Of a DNA stretch of 64,000 nucleotides, positions 11,112-23,355 are shown piece after piece. This stretch comes from Stereum hirsutum FP-91666 SS1 (Eukaryota; Basidiomycota; Agaricomycetes; Russulales; Stereaceae): assembly GCF_000264905.1 (NCBI RefSeq), contig NW_006763140.1, forward strand, positions 785,575-849,574, in the 5' to 3' direction. The position numbers and the translations under genes are program-made. The notes under the pieces are model-generated. The model was not told where the DNA came from and did not search any database. It was given only the letters and a program-made list of their open reading frames with translations. How positions within the stretch are numbered: position 1 is the stretch's first letter; each line of letters opens with the position of its first letter.

Positions 11112-12602
11112 ATGCACGTGTCAGAATTTCCTGTGGAGTTGCTTTCCGCCATATTCTTTGAATGCGTACCCAGGGCACCAACAATGATCAAAGTCCGTGG
11201 TGATTGGAGCCACAAAACCTTCGATTCAAACTGGATAGTCATCACTGAAGTCTGCCACCGATGGCGTGACGTCGCTCTATCGACACCGATTTTATGGACG
11301 AATGTCGCCCTCACGCGCCCCGATGGGGTCAAGTACATGCTAGAACTATCGAAAACCGCACCTTTCAATGTATTCCTGGAGATATACCACAACGCAGAGA
11401 ATTTACTTCCCTGCGTTGAGCTTGCTATGCAGCATGTCGATCGAGCTTCCGCTGTCCATCTTTCTTACCGATATTCTGATAAAGAATCGGAGAGGCTCAG
11501 CAAAACCATGGTTATCCCGTGCAGAGTTCCATATCTGAAGGAACTATGCCTCGAAGGATCTCGATTAGATGTTTACCAACAGCCGTTCGCCTCTGATCTA
11601 CAAAGACACCATGTCAACTACGCCCCCCACCTTCGCCACCTCACCCTTGAAAAGGTCTCCTTGCCGAATATGACATCATTTGTGACTCTCGAATCCTTGA
11701 CCTTCCACGGAACGCTCACCATGTCCATACAAGAGCTTCTCGACACTCTTCGACTACTCTGCGCTCTTCGCTCTCTAGACCTGGAACTGTTGGAAGGTAA
11801 CAACGACCTTATTACGAAACCAACTACCACCTTACACATCCCATCCTTGATGAACTTTCATTTCGCTGGAGATAACTCCATCTGTGCCACTCTCGTCCCG
11901 TCCATATCTTCGTCTCCCCAAGCATACATCGACATACGAGCGGGTTCGTTCGGAACCTTCACCAATATTTCACGACAATACTTCGGCCACGATAGCAAAT
12001 TCGGTCCACCTCGTACATTCGCAGTGTATCGCAATTACGGATCCTTCCAGATCGAAGGCTCTTCTACGAATCACCACGTTGAAGGCATCGTCGTACTCAA
12101 AATGAATCGCCGCATCGGAAATCGTGATTTCAAGGGGCTCTTGTCCCAGCTGAACCTGCATGACGTGCACCAGCTCACCATTACGGAGCGCTGTTCGGAG
12201 TCCTCCCTGCCATACCAAGGGGAGGAAGGAGGCACATCACCCGTGTTGTTTGCTCTTTCAGAGTTGCCCCAGGTTGAGACCCTGGAATTGGTTGGTTATG
12301 GGTTGTTGATGGCCGTCGCCAAATTTCTTTCTCCACGAACTCTGGATGCGCCAAGTGGAACACGGGATGCATCCTTCCCATCGCTGAGACGATTGAAGCT
12401 CAGGAGGCAATTCTACGACAGCGATGCGTACGATGAAGGACGGCTGTTCGCGGAGACCGTAGAGAGCTTGGTGAAGCGGCAGGTAGAGGGCCTCGCGGAG
12501 CTGGTGGAGTTGATCGTTCCAGGGTATCGGGTTTTGGAGGAGAAATTGCGCGATTTGGAGAGTTTGAGGCGCCCAGAGGTTCAACTAGAGCTGAAAACGT
12601 AG
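11112..12602 (+). CDS. F-box-like protein, 496 residues
   Basis: Single-exon gene coding 496 residues. The N-terminus MHVSEFPVELLSAIFFECVPRAP is an F-box (PxELL..IF), followed by WIVITEVCHRWRDVALSTPILWTNVAL, the VCxxWRxxAxxxPxLW segment found in the large mushroom F-box family. The remaining ~400 residues form a divergent repeat-like solenoid (LRHLTLEKVSLPNMTSFVTLESLTF, SLDLELLEGNN, SLRRLKLRR) consistent with degenerate leucine-rich repeats. F-box proteins link substrates to SCF ubiquitin ligases through Skp1, but the target is unknown. It is longer than, and different in gene structure from, the four-exon F-box genes elsewhere in the window. Confidence 0.88.
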   Translation: MHVSEFPVELLSAIFFECVPRAPTMIKVRGDWSHKTFDSNWIVITEVCHRWRDVALSTPILWTNVALTRPDGVKYMLELSKTAPFNVFLEIYHNAENLLPCVELAMQHVDRASAVHLSYRYSDKESERLSKTMVIPCRVPYLKELCLEGSRLDVYQQPFASDLQRHHVNYAPHLRHLTLEKVSLPNMTSFVTLESLTFHGTLTMSIQELLDTLRLLCALRSLDLELLEGNNDLITKPTTTLHIPSLMNFHFAGDNSICATLVPSISSSPQAYIDIRAGSFGTFTNISRQYFGHDSKFGPPRTFAVYRNYGSFQIEGSSTNHHVEGIVVLKMNRRIGNRDFKGLLSQLNLHDVHQLTITERCSESSLPYQGEEGGTSPVLFALSELPQVETLELVGYGLLMAVAKFLSPRTLDAPSGTRDASFPSLRRLKLRRQFYDSDAYDEGRLFAETVESLVKRQVEGLAELVELIVPGYRVLEEKLRDLESLRRPEVQLELKT

Positions 12603-12958
12603 ATGGGACGAGGATACTGATCACGTTTCTCACTTCTTTGTCTTGTGGTCCGTAACATGCTAGCTAACTCTCCTGGATATTCGATCTGACTTTTAATCTT
12701 GTAAGACTAGAGCTAGCGACCTTTCAGTTCCCTTTTCTTACGCTCAGGTTGCAGACTTATTACTTCACCTGGTTTTACGATAGAGATGATAAATACTGTG
12801 CCTCGTATGGTCCGTTCCTTCGACACATACGACTATCGACAAACTCTGAAATTCATGCCTTCAATAATGAGACTATGCTCCAATTCGTCGGATCGACTTT
12901 ATTAACCTATCATAGCTCTCACATCTGAGTGCTCTCTACTTTATATCCTGCCGTACCA
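12603..12958. other. Spacer between convergent F-box and hydrolase genes
   Basis: 356 bp, AT-richer than the flanking genes, with no gene. 3' flanks of two convergent genes. Confidence 0.4.
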
Positions 12959-14277
12959 TTAGCCTCTGATGCTTTCGATCCACTCCAGCAACTTATTGTT
13001 CAAATCCTCCCTGCTCTTGTTAATCGGCAACCAATGATCAGACTCTGGGAAATCCTTGATGGTCAGTCCTCCTTTCGCGTACTTCTGCAGCGCTGGTAAG
13101 TAGAGCGAGGGGACGCATATAAAGTCTTTCTGGGCCGCGCCGTAGAAGACGGGAACGTTGATCGTGTAAGCCGACTTCGGGATGACTGTAGGGTAGCGGT
13201 TGTTTGTTTTATTTTTGCAGATCAGTGTCATCGTCATCGCAGAAAGGAGTATCGGTGGAACAGCCGTACCTTTATCCTCCTCCATGTGTAACTCAGACGT
13301 GGACCACCTGTACCAGAGCAGCGGAGCCTCCAACCCGCCCACGAGCAGGGCTTCCTTGGAGTATTTCAGATCCTGTGAGGATGACAGTTGGTAAGGCTCT
13401 TCGCACATGCGAGAACGCTGAGCACATAAATGCAGGACATACCTCTTTCGTGATGTAGTCTGCTGTTCCCTTCACCGTTCCGCTCTCTACCCATTCCTGC
13501 ATAGTACCTCTGGGACCCATGTGGTCGATCCAGAACTCAGGCTTCAATGGGAAGACCAGGCTCAGGAAGGAATCAAACTGTTCTCCAAGTCAAAGAGCAT
13601 TTTTAGCAGCGAAGGGATGACGACAACGGCTGACAGGATTTAAGATGGATGAACGTACGTTCTTCTTGATGATCTCAGCAGTTCCTTCCTCCGAAAGCCA
13701 AAGCTGATATCCGAAGGTCTCCCTCCCTAACTCTTTCTCGACTTCCCTGGTAGAATCTTCGAACGTCGTCGTCGGAGCAGGTGGGAGATATCCTAAGGCG
13801 AGGAACCCGAAGCCAATGAAGCGCTCCGGGTAAAGGTTCGCAATGCGAGAAACGACACGGGAGCCCCTGTCCATACCACACCACGCCACGCAAGATTGTT
13901 AGAACATATTATGTCTCGTCAAAGAGCAGAAATAAGATGTACCAGTCGTGTCCAACAGCAATGGCCCTGTTCCCTTCTACGCCGACCTTCTCTTTGTCCA
14001 GGATATCGATAATGTCCCTCGCCAAACCAGTGCTCCCATATGATCCCGTGTCAGTCGGCTTGTCTGTTCCTCCATAGCCTAGCATATCAGGGGCAATGAC
14101 ATCGTATCCTCGAGCTTCGAAGAAAGCAACCTGGTGACGCCAGCTCTTGGATGTGGATGGAAAGCCGTGCAAAAACACGAGGGTCGGCTTGGACCCTTCG
14201 CCATGAGAGGCAGAGCGGTAGTACGCGTAGATGAAGCCGCGAGAGGTTGTGTGGGTTTTGTACGACACAGTGTTCAT
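12959..14277 (-). CDS. Epoxide hydrolase-like alpha/beta hydrolase (copy 1)
   Basis: Alpha/beta hydrolase of the soluble epoxide hydrolase type, about 330 residues. Exon 1 is 13943-14277 and exon 2 13659-13866, and further exons follow to the stop at 12959. Residues 32-36 hold FLHGFP (oxyanion hole), then SWRHQVAFFEARGYDVIAPDMLGYGGTDKP. The nucleophile Asp is in GHDWGSRVVSR, split by intron 1, and the C-terminal DSDHWLP supplies the catalytic His. The cap contains FGYQLWL and LLWYRW, with tyrosines expected to activate the epoxide. It would add water to an epoxide or a related substrate, and there is no signal peptide. Its neighbour at 14917-16253 is a tandem paralogue, and a decayed third relative lies near 24.5 kb. 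Confidence 0.9.
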
Positions 14278-14916
14278 GGTTAGAGATGTGCTGGCACAAG
14301 TGATGTGGTACTGTAGATGAGTTCAAAAGATGGTGGATGGTTCTCCAGATGCAGCTCACAGTATTTATACTTGGAGACCGTCCCCGTTGCCTCGTACGTA
14401 GACTGGATTCACTTCAACAGAGGGCGCTTCGGCGATAATGTTAAACGCTAAGGACCCGCAGACAAGTGACTCCATGGGGAATGGAGAATATCCGTGTTCT
14501 ACTGAGCTCTACTGGATTGAATCGATTTTGTCATTGAAGCGGAGCACAATGACCGTAGTTGGATTGTGAACGCGTAAGGGATGGCCCGATTTGGACTGTG
14601 AACACAAATGCCCGAAGATGACAGAGCAGCAACCAAAGATGTCTGATGTTTCAGTCCACTCGAGAATCGTTTCAGCGTTCGATTCTTAGTAAGATCTTTC
14701 TTACTATGCATGCCGACTCGGAGTGACGAAAACAAAGGGCAGTATCACTCGTACCACTTGAATCGCAAAAATGGCGATGACTTCCATCTCGAAAACGTAA
14801 CATGGGTAGCAATTGTCATCGAGCACTCACTGTGTCACCCCAACACATCCCTCGTATATTCCCGTGACGTTCGTTCTCTGCACATATACCGTATCCTAGA
14901 AGAGCTTACGACTGAA
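14278..14916. other. Spacer between tandem hydrolase genes
   Basis: Promoter of copy 1 and 3' flank of copy 2. No coding region recognised. Confidence 0.4.
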
Positions 14917-16253
14917 TCAGAGGCCCTCAATCCACTCCAACAACGCCACATCCAACTTATCCCTCTGATCATTGAATGTCATCCAATGATCGGAGCCCTC
15001 GAAGTGCTTGATCGTCACTCCACCCTTGGCGTACGCTTTGAGTGGTGGCTCGTATAACGAACCGACACATGTGGTGTCGAGTTGGCCGGAGCCGTAGAAG
15101 ACGGGAACGTTGATTGTGTAGGATGATTCCGGGATGACTAGAGTCGACAGTGGTTGGGAGTCAGATAACGGTAGGTAGAAGAGCAGAGATCAGAGTAATT
15201 AAGAAGACATACGTTTGTCCTCCTCGACGCGCAGATCGCTAACGAAGAACTTGTACCAGCAGAGTGTAGCTTCCACATTAGTGTTCATCCTTGCTTTCAG
15301 CCAATTTTTCTTGGCCTGAACAACCAGTCGTCAATACATCGAATCGCACCAAGACCACTGGGACGCTGAAGAACTGCCAGGATGAAGGAGCGAATGAATG
15401 GCCTAGCACGTACCTCACCCCGAGCGTACTCCATCAACTCCTCCTCAGGCAACACCCTGCCGCTCTCAACCCACTTTGCCATCGCGCCAAGAGGATTGAC
15501 GTGCTCAAGCCAGATGCTCGGATCTTTGGGGAACGAAAGACTGTATCCCGAGTCAAACTAAGCGTATTGTCATGGTAAGTATATCTCCATCATCCATCAA
15601 GCATAGAAGCATTCGAGTATTAAGTATACTTACATTCTGTTTGAGCACATCCGCCGTCCCATCTGCGGCAAACCACGGCATATAGCCAAACGTTTCCCTT
15701 CCCAACGCCGCCTTGATCTGTCTTGACATATCCTCAAACGACATTTCGGGAGCGGGTGGGAGATATCCAAGTGCGAGGAATCCGAAACCGACGAAGCGGT
15801 CTGGGTAGAGGTTTGCGAGGCGTGAGACGACACGGGAGCCCCTATTACACACCACAATCAATGCATCCGTCGCATCACTATACTGCCACTATTGGGCAAG
15901 AAGAAACCAGGAGAAACTATGCACCAATCGTGCCCAATGACAACCGCCTTCTGCACTCCCTCTTTATCCATGATATCGACCACGTCCTTCGCCAGTCCAT
16001 TCCCACAATACAACTCCTTTTCGACGGAAGTACTCGACCCCCCATAGCCTAACATGTCCGGTACAATCAAATTGTAGCCTTTTGACTCGAAGAAGGATAC
16101 TTGGTAACGCCAGTCGTTTGAGAGGCAGGGGTAGCCATGGAGGAGGATGAGGGTCAGTTTCGATTTGGGACCGTTGTCGGAGGGAGGTGTGCGGTAGTAA
16201 GAGTATGTGAGGTTGCGAGATGTGACGTGGGTCTTGTAGTTTGCGCGATCCAT
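14917..16253 (-). CDS. Epoxide hydrolase-like alpha/beta hydrolase (copy 2)
   Basis: Tandem paralogue of the preceding gene in the same orientation and with the same intron positions. Sequence runs MDRANYKTHVTSRNLTYSYYR, LILLHGYPCLSNDWRYQVSFFESKGYNLIVPDMLGYGGSS, GHDW joined to GSRVVSRLANLYPDRFVGFGFLALGYLPPAPE, FGYMPWF, FPKDPSIWLEHVNPLGAMAKWVESG, CWYKFFVSDLRVEEDK, VIPESSYTINVPVFYGSGQLD and ends GSDHWMTFNDQRDKLDVALLEWIEGL. Oxyanion HGYP, nucleophile Asp and catalytic His are kept, so it should be active. The products differ in roughly half their residues, so the duplication is not recent and substrates may have diverged. Confidence 0.9.
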
Positions 16254-17072
16254 CTTGTGAAGGATGTCAGTGGGGGATGCAGTCGAGGTTGGTGGTGTAT
16301 ATATAACTGATACCTATGATAGTGAGAAAGCGGACACCGAGGTCGGTTGGAGCAATGGATGAAAGGCGGTACATACGTATATCTTGAACCGCGTAACACA
16401 TTACGTGTCACATGTAGAGAAGCCACTTGTTGTGAGATCGCTGTGTACTGCTCATGTCTAGAAATAGAATAAGCATTGAATGCTTACTTAGGACTGGCAG
16501 ACAATAACGTGCAAAGTTTGCTTCTTTCACCGCTCGAAGAAATCGTGCTATTTCCCGGAGACAGTCTGTCGACGTCGCTCACCGTTACACAGAATATTCT
16601 TGATATAGTTCTGACCCTATGGTGTTAGTGTACGCTATCGATGCTGTAGGTCACTGAGAAGCAGCGAGAACTCAGATCTTCTGACTGAGAGGTGCGGTGA
16701 CACAGCGGCTTCAAGATGAATCACATCGTGTATGAGAAGAAAGAAAACGTACAGAGCACCCTCGGAAGTGAGAGAATAAACAAGATTTCCATGCACCGCG
16801 CGTCCTGGAAAAACTCGCCGTCGAGTCAGAGTCAATTTCCGTTGTTCATCGCACATGCGAAAAGATCAGTTAGCTAGACGCCACCGCCACGCCGAGGGCT
16901 CGCACGTTCATGCGGAGTTCAATAGAGGGGGGTCGGTCAAGCCACTGGGCAAGTGATCTAGATTATGAGAGCATTAATGTAGAATAATATACGTACGAGG
17001 ACCTCAGAAGGTCATTTTGACGATACACCCTGTCGCATCTCGATGGTGGCCATCTATGAGCGCAACATCTCC
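16254..17072. other. Spacer upstream of hydrolase copy 2
   Basis: About 800 bp with only short unrelated frames. Promoter of copy 2 and the 3' flank of the CBP3 gene are expected here. Confidence 0.4.
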
Positions 17073-18892
17073 TCATGCCTTCACCTTCACCGCCTTCGGA
17101 ATCCTCCCGAATGCCAAACCCTCGACGCCAACCCACTCTCTCCCAATCGTCATCTCACCACGTACCTCCTCATCACTCATCTGCCCCAACCTCCTCACCT
17201 CCCTCCTGACATACTCGACCACCCTCGCCATCGTCTCCGGATACTTCAAATACAGATCCGCCTGATGAGGTGCGAAATCGTGCACGCCAGAGCCGTCGTC
17301 TTTCGATTCGAGCTCGCGAAGCTTTGCGGGCGAGAGTTTGGAGTAACCTTCGATCTCGGCAGTTGGGTTTATGGAGCGTTTGAAGTGTGTTTGCTGCCCA
17401 TCAACGACGGAGGATGGGGATGAGGAAGACGGATAAGCGATCCCCTGCGCCCCACGCGCACCGAGCAGGTTACGCCATACTGCCGCTGCGAGCTCTTCGT
17501 CCCCCTTCACGAGCGCCAGATCGAACGCGAGACCAAGACCGGCCCATTGTTCCCTGAAGATTTTCATCTGTTTCGTTACTAGAGCTTCAGGCGCTTTTCC
17601 TTTCTTCTTTGGTGCCGTCGACGAATTAGACTTTTCGGCGTAGAAACTGTCTTGCTTGCTGGCGGGTTGTGTTTCTTGTGATGATGAGGTCGAGTCAGAG
17701 GAGGAAGAGAAGGAAGGGGAGGACACGGCACGAGGGGTGGCAGGCTGGAGGACTTCTCGAATTCGGTCTTCGACGTCTAGGAAGAAATGGTCGATTAGGC
17801 CTTGAACGAGGTGCTGGGCTTCGGGGGCGGGTAGGGCGCGCAAACGAGTGGTGAGGATCCAAATGTGGAGGTTCGTTATTGTAAACCAGGATTGGAAGGT
17901 TGGTGGTAGGTGACATTCTGTGAGTTGTGAAGTGGGTGGTGGGAGGAGGAAGCGAAGGTGGTGAAAGAAAGTCTGGGTCAGTTTTGTTGTACGGGAAATA
18001 GAGTGATGATGCAGGAATTATCAAAGTGATTCGCGAAGAGTGAGAAACAGTGTGAGGGGTCAGCAGGCTGGCATCAAATAGATAGACATTTAAAGACGGA
18101 GGTTGAGCAGATCCAGAGATTTGGCGCTGTTCGTAGCGGTCAATTGTGGCGCGCCACCTGACTCGCTCTACGTCCAAACTTATGTTAACGTCTTCATCCG
18201 CATTCCTGCAAGACAGCATGGTAAACCAATCGTTTATTCGTATCCATGAAACGTCTACGCGCACTGCATGCAGCAGAGAGTTGTATGGCGTATTCGTGTT
18301 AACTTCTTGCAATATGCCAAGCCAAGATTTGCTTCGACATACTCGACATGATCCACAAAGGATGAAGTAGGAGCTCACGCATGTACAAGGTGTCGCATGC
18401 ACAGTATCTTGGATCTAGGGACGAAGTAACCCAGGAATAGGGGCCGCTTATAACTCTCCGCAAGCTCTACCTCGCATGCGTGCACTTGCAAAATCGTCCA
18501 CCCGAATTCCTCAAGACAAGATAGAACTCACCATCTCTCCAAAACTCCATCTCTTCCTCCGCCTTACCACTACAATGTTGATCGTAAATGTTCAACGCCC
18601 TCCTGGCCGCAATCTGTTTCACACTTCCATATCCAAACACACTCATCATGTTCAGGAATAGCTTCATCGCGAGTGGGTTCTTCCTCAGTTGGACCGTAAG
18701 CCATGTCGGTGGTGGCGGTGGTGGTTTTTCATGATGATAAGGTTTTGCTGGGCCCGTCGGTGTGGCGAGTGTTCGTCGATGCTGAAGAGCAGTTTTGAGA
18801 GTCGGTACGGAGGTCGAAGCACTAGAGCTTGCGACTATGAAGGCTCGTGAATGAGAGGATAACGCTCGCGACGTCCGTGCAATGAGCGACAT
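17073..18892 (-). CDS. CBP3: Cbp3, ubiquinol-cytochrome c chaperone
   Basis: Mitochondrial assembly factor for complex III (human UQCC1). With Cbp6 it binds the ribosome exit and newly made cytochrome b. Exon 1 (18532-18892) encodes a basic, Ser-rich presequence (MSLIARTSRALSSHSRAFIV), a Pro run, then LRKNPLAMKLFLNMMSVFGYGSVKQIAARRALNIYDQHC and FWRDE. Exon 2 (17073-17917) starts CHLPPTFQSWFTITNLHIWILTTRLRALP, the family core, followed by HLVQGLIDHFFLDVEDRIRE and FREQWAGLGLAFDLALVKGDEELAAAVWRNLLG. Total 401 residues. The intron is 614 nt, about ten times the local norm, though phase and both flanks match the family. A Ser/Thr-rich insert and a long C-terminal extension go beyond the core domain. 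The gene is divergent from DPB4. Confidence 0.9.
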
Positions 18893-19207
18893 TTTCGACG
18901 ACGGAGATGATGGTGGTAAGAAAGAAACCACAGATTTAGCAAAGAGGATGAGGATGAGGACGTTTTGCTCGCCGTCCAACCGCAATTGACGCGTTTCGGC
19001 GCGCGTCGAGCATATTTGCTCCGATCCTCGCCGGAGCCGGGACTCGGCATCGGCCCGCCAGAAGACGCCACACATGCTCGCCACACACGCGTCTTTCCAA
19101 TTCGTTTGTTGCCCATCACCGCGTTCGACATTGTTCTCACCAGCGGTACAGCTCCTTGCTATCGACACCCACGTCTACTAATACCGCTATATTCAAAAGA
19201 ACCGAAA
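18893..19207. promoter_or_regulatory. Shared promoter of CBP3 and DPB4
   Basis: 315 bp between the divergent start codons of a complex III assembly gene and a DNA polymerase epsilon subunit gene. Both 5' leaders and core promoters must fall here. Confidence 0.55.
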
Positions 19208-20468
19208 ATGCCTAGGAAAGAGAACGCTAGTGCTCCCGCAAATGCTCAGGCTCAACAGGACCTTGTCTCTGAAGGCATCGAGAACTACGAGCTTCCTCGC
19301 GCGCTCGTCACCAGGATCGCCAAATCTGCTGTGCGCATCTCTTATATTCATCATATCTATCTAGCTCCATATCTTATACGCGTCGGGAATGTGATTCCTG
19401 CGTGGATGACGCGTCGAAAACGCGATCACTGATATTTATTTGGTTGCCCATAGCTGCCTGAGAATGTGAAGATGCAGAAGGATACTGTCCTTTCGCTCGT
19501 CAAAGGCTCGACCGTATTCATCAATTACCTCGGTTCGTCTGTGTTTGCCAGCCGACTTCATGCCTAATCATACTCATGTCTCGTTAATTGTTGACAGCTG
19601 CTACGTGCGTTCTTTCCCTGCTGTGCACATCAATATGTACTCATGTATAATCATAGCGCACACGAAATATCCCAAAACAAACAACACAAATCCATCTCCG
19701 CCTCCGACGTCCTCAAAGCCCTCGAAGTCGTCGAATTCGGAGACCTCGTTCCGCGCCTCCAAATCGAACTCACCGGTAAACATAGACTTCCCGCCTCCGA
19801 TCCGATGATCTGTCCTGTCTCATACACGCACTGACTGATTAATTTCCGCCACAGCCTATCGTGAAGACATAAAACAGAAACGTCTTCTGGCCCAGCAACG
19901 GGCCCAGCAGCAACAACCCCACGGCCAGCCCCACCCCCATTCTACCTCCGCACCCGCCCCAGGACCTTCACACCCTAACGCCAAACCACGAGCGAAGCCG
20001 TACAAGCCGTACCCTGATGCGATCCCGATACCCGCTCCTCCTAGACAACATGATCAAGTCGTTGGCCCAGGTGCGGCAGCTCAGGCTCAGGCAGGGAATG
20101 GAAAGGGAAAGGAGCGAGCGATTCCGGTATCTGCACCTGTTCATACGCAGCAACTCGAAGGACCGGGTTCCGCATCTGCTATGACGGATATGAGCGAAGT
20201 GGCAGGGCGGTATGGCGCTGAGAGGGCAGACGAGGGGATGAATGATGATGAGGAGGACGAAGGCGAAGCGGAAGACGAGGAGCAGGATGAGGGTGGGGAG
20301 GACGAGGAAGACGAGGGAGATGAGGAGGGAGGCGAACCTGAGGCGGAGGACGATGATGAACGAGTGTTTGATGTTGATGAGGCGGATGGAGGAGTGGCTC
20401 ACTCGTTTGGTGGGCGAGGAGCCGGAATGGGCCACGATTCGATGGACGTTGACGAGGACGAGGACTGA
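19208..20468 (+). CDS. DPB4: DNA polymerase epsilon subunit D, histone-fold protein
   Basis: Histone-fold subunit of DNA polymerase epsilon and of CHRAC-type remodellers (human POLE3). Exons 19208-19330, 19454-19532, 19598-19604, 19657-19775 and 19855-20468 total 942 nt and 313 residues. The fold spans residues about 25-110: YELPRALVTRIAKSALPENVKMQKDTVLSLVKGSTVFINYLAATAHEISQNKQHKSISASDVLKALEVVEFGDLVPRLQIELTAYREDIKQKR. Exon 3 is only 7 nt and encodes part of the conserved LAATAHE helix. The tail is Gln/Pro/Ala-rich and then strongly acidic, ending SMDVDEDED. Partner is the Dpb3-type subunit, not present here. Confidence 0.94.
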
Positions 20469-22586
20469 AATTTGGTCTCATTGCATTATTTGGAGTTGAT
20501 GGAAGTAGAGCTGCGGATGCAGAAAGAGCGAGGAAGTTGTATAACGGCCTTCATCGGCTTTGACTTCTCGTTTGTTTGTTCAATTCTGTCATTTTGTTTT
20601 TGCTGTATGTTCAGCTTTGTTTGGTCATGCAGATCTTCTTTTCCATCGGGACCTTTACGACCGTACGCATAATTGTGCGTTAATTCGAGCCAACTCCGAG
20701 CGTATGTAGGAAGATCCCAGGAAAACATCAGTATGTCTCCATTTGTTGCTTCATATCTTCGCGTTCCAGCCCATGTCGTTTGTGGTCCGCACCAAGCCCT
20801 CTCGCGTGCGAGTGCTCATCTCCGCTGTTCTCGCATCCAATAATGCACCTCGATCGAGCATGGGTCCTCCGCAATCTCTCGAATCGAGGTAGCTTCTTGC
20901 TGCTAAGGCTTTGGACGCATTCTTCAAGGTGCTCTGACCTCGAGACACTTCCTGTCCACCGACTATATATGCAGGCGTCGTACAGTACCCTCGTCAGACG
21001 CGGATTTTAATGGAGTGAGTCAGTGAAATAGAGATTAACTCACTGTGCAAGTGAGCGGTATGGGTCGGTGCATTCGCGGGACCCTGTCAGTGAGTGAACC
21101 TCCAATTTGCCTCAAGTCCGTTTGACCGGCCCGGGAGATAGGCGTTGAGCTCTATCGTAGAGTCTGCGTTGCACATCGTTTTGAACTCGGTCTACCGGAT
21201 GAGTGCAGAGTCTGCCATCGGTAAAGACGTCCTCTTTGGAGCTGCTTCAGACACGACTTACCAAACCGTCTGGTTGTGAAATATTTTTGTCTCTCGCAAG
21301 TGCTAAAGGGTGGGGAAGGACTGAGTCTCGATAGAGCGTCGAGCACTCTTGGATCAAGGACCACGTATCTATATACATTCGAACCCTAGGACGGAGCTAT
21401 ATTGCGAAACAGGCCATGCCGAATCAATGTGCAGCTGGCGTCAAATCGTCCTAGCAAAAGAGGCCTGATGATCGCGGCATACGAGGAACCACGAGGAGAT
21501 GAGGGTCCTCGAGAGTCGGTATGTTCCAGTATGGATCAGATGAATACACGGCATAGGACTGGAGGCTATGGCTCATATTCAACAGAGAATCGCCAGTTCC
21601 GTTCGCACCTCTGTGATGCGATGCTTCCAGGTAGACTACCTACTGGGCGGTGTGAGAGTTTGGTTGACCTAGTTGGGGCCCAAATCATCGTGACCCTCCA
21701 TCAAAACGCTGAAGCTCTGGAGCTAGTATTCCTGTCTGCGCCTCGTCCAGTCATAAGTATCCGATACGATTTCAAAGTACGCCAACCAATGATACAACCT
21801 CTAAACCGGCTTTGATTACGGGGGACGATCATATGTAGTCTTCGTGGAGGGAGGTGTATCTGCTCTCAACTCCACGGTCGGACAACGGTGGTCTCTAGAT
21901 GGTGACCACTGAGGCTTGAGGAGGACCTAAAGCGAGCACTTTCATGCTCAGGCTTGGATTGATCCTAATATCTAGCTCCATTAAGTTCCTCGTCCTGACC
22001 GTGCGAGACACAAGGTACGAACAGAGAAAACGTTCTACAAGGGATCGGCGAAATATGTTCATCATTTTCCATTTACAGACTCAGGGTTTCTGCTCAGAAC
22101 AGATGCAACTGATCTTTTGTAGGCCCAAGTATATATCTATGCCAGTTAATCAGAACGGCCCAGGATCCGGGGATATGAAGACAGCACATGTCGTTTGCCC
22201 ACTGCAGGGTGAGTCCCTTGCAATCCTTGAGACTCGCCTTCACCACGTTTTGACGCCACAAGTTCATATGTGGACAAAAATACATGAAACCTCGATGGGC
22301 CATGATGGCGCAAGGTATTTAGCTCGTAGAGTCAACGTGGTGCCGCCACAGTATCTCTAGGTGTATATACTAAAGGTGAAGCCGTATGCAAGGGGCAATT
22401 CTTGCGAAGTCCCCGCTAGCTTGCCAAGTTCAATCACGAATCCTCATTCCGACCGCATACTAGCAAACACTCCAAATCGTGCTCTGCGGATCAAGAACAC
22501 CAATGACGAATATACGCATTGAGTCTTCAGTGAGCTGACAACGCCTTCACTTTGCGATAATTGACCAACGCCGTTTACCCTCAATA
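20469..22586. other. Gene-poor 2.1-kb stretch
   Basis: No exon chain or domain could be supported on either strand. Frames such as 21402-21815 and 21944-22360 (plus) lack family motifs and good splice partners. It may hold decayed sequence, since flanking spacers are shorter. Confidence 0.4.
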
Positions 22587-23355
22587 TGTCTTACAGCGAC
22601 ACTGCCCAGACTTTCGCTCCCTCCCACACGAGAACGACCTCGATGAAGAATATTACGCAATGGATGAGTCCTCCGGTACTTTTCGACCCAGTTTTCACTG
22701 GGCCTTCCTCGGAGAGATAACCCACGACACTTCCTTATTTATCGGGGACCGCCCGCGTTACCTCGTCAAGGACAAAGTGGGAAACAGGCATCCTATCCAC
22801 TTTCACCTTGATTCTCTTGATGATATGTTTTTTGATATGAACGAGCGCAAGGACTATAAGGTCGGGAGGACTATTTGTGTGTATTATGCGAATCAACATA
22901 ATTTCGTCGATGGGACTATTGGCTTGAGGATTGAATCTACAGAGAGCGTCAAGGTCAGTCTCAATCATACCTATAGTCTTCGCCTACCATATTCTAATTT
23001 GGTCTTCATTCTTTCCTTTACATCGAAGATCATCCGTTGCTCTCTAGAGGCGCTCATAGAAGTCAACGTCTCCGAACTTGATCAGGCAGTCAATTGCGAG
23101 GCATGCGGGAAGGAAGGCGGCGGCACACTGTCGAAGTGTTCAAGATGCGGGGTGAAGTACTGCGACAAGGTATGCATCTCTCACATCGTGCATCCTGTAT
23201 TTTTTTCTTAGTTCCTGGCGACGTGCTGAAATATATGTGTGCAGGGCTGTCAGGCAAAAGACTGGAGGAGCGGGCATAAAACGAGATGCACTGCCGTTTG
23301 TCAGGTCAGAGAGTGGGAGAGGAAGGACTGGGCTACGTTTCGTAGCTTCTGGTGA
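22587..23355 (+). CDS. MYND-type zinc finger protein, N-terminus unresolved
   Basis: The C-terminal part is clear: CEACGKEGGGTLSKCSRCGVKYCDK, intron, then GCQAKDWRSGHKTRC, a complete MYND finger with all ligands, followed by TAVCQVREWERKDWATFRSFW and a stop at 23353-23355. The N-terminal frame (DFRSLPHENDLDEEYYAMDESSG, HFHLDSLDDMFFDMNERKDYKVGRTICVYYANQHNFVDGTIGLRIE) is long and codes well. It has an upstream in-frame stop just before 22561 and no ATG until 22662. An ATG at 22587 is in another frame, so the true start needs an unseen exon, a later ATG or a frameshift. The intron at 22954-23028 is 75 nt and stop-free, so it may be retained. Function unknown. Similar in layout to the gene at 27388. 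Confidence 0.7.

Noticed and set aside
17695..18402. 235-residue minus-strand frame over the CBP3 intron
   Set aside because: Mostly intron sequence and a wrong-frame reading of exon 2; no domain, and the 18531/17917 splice gives a full Cbp3.
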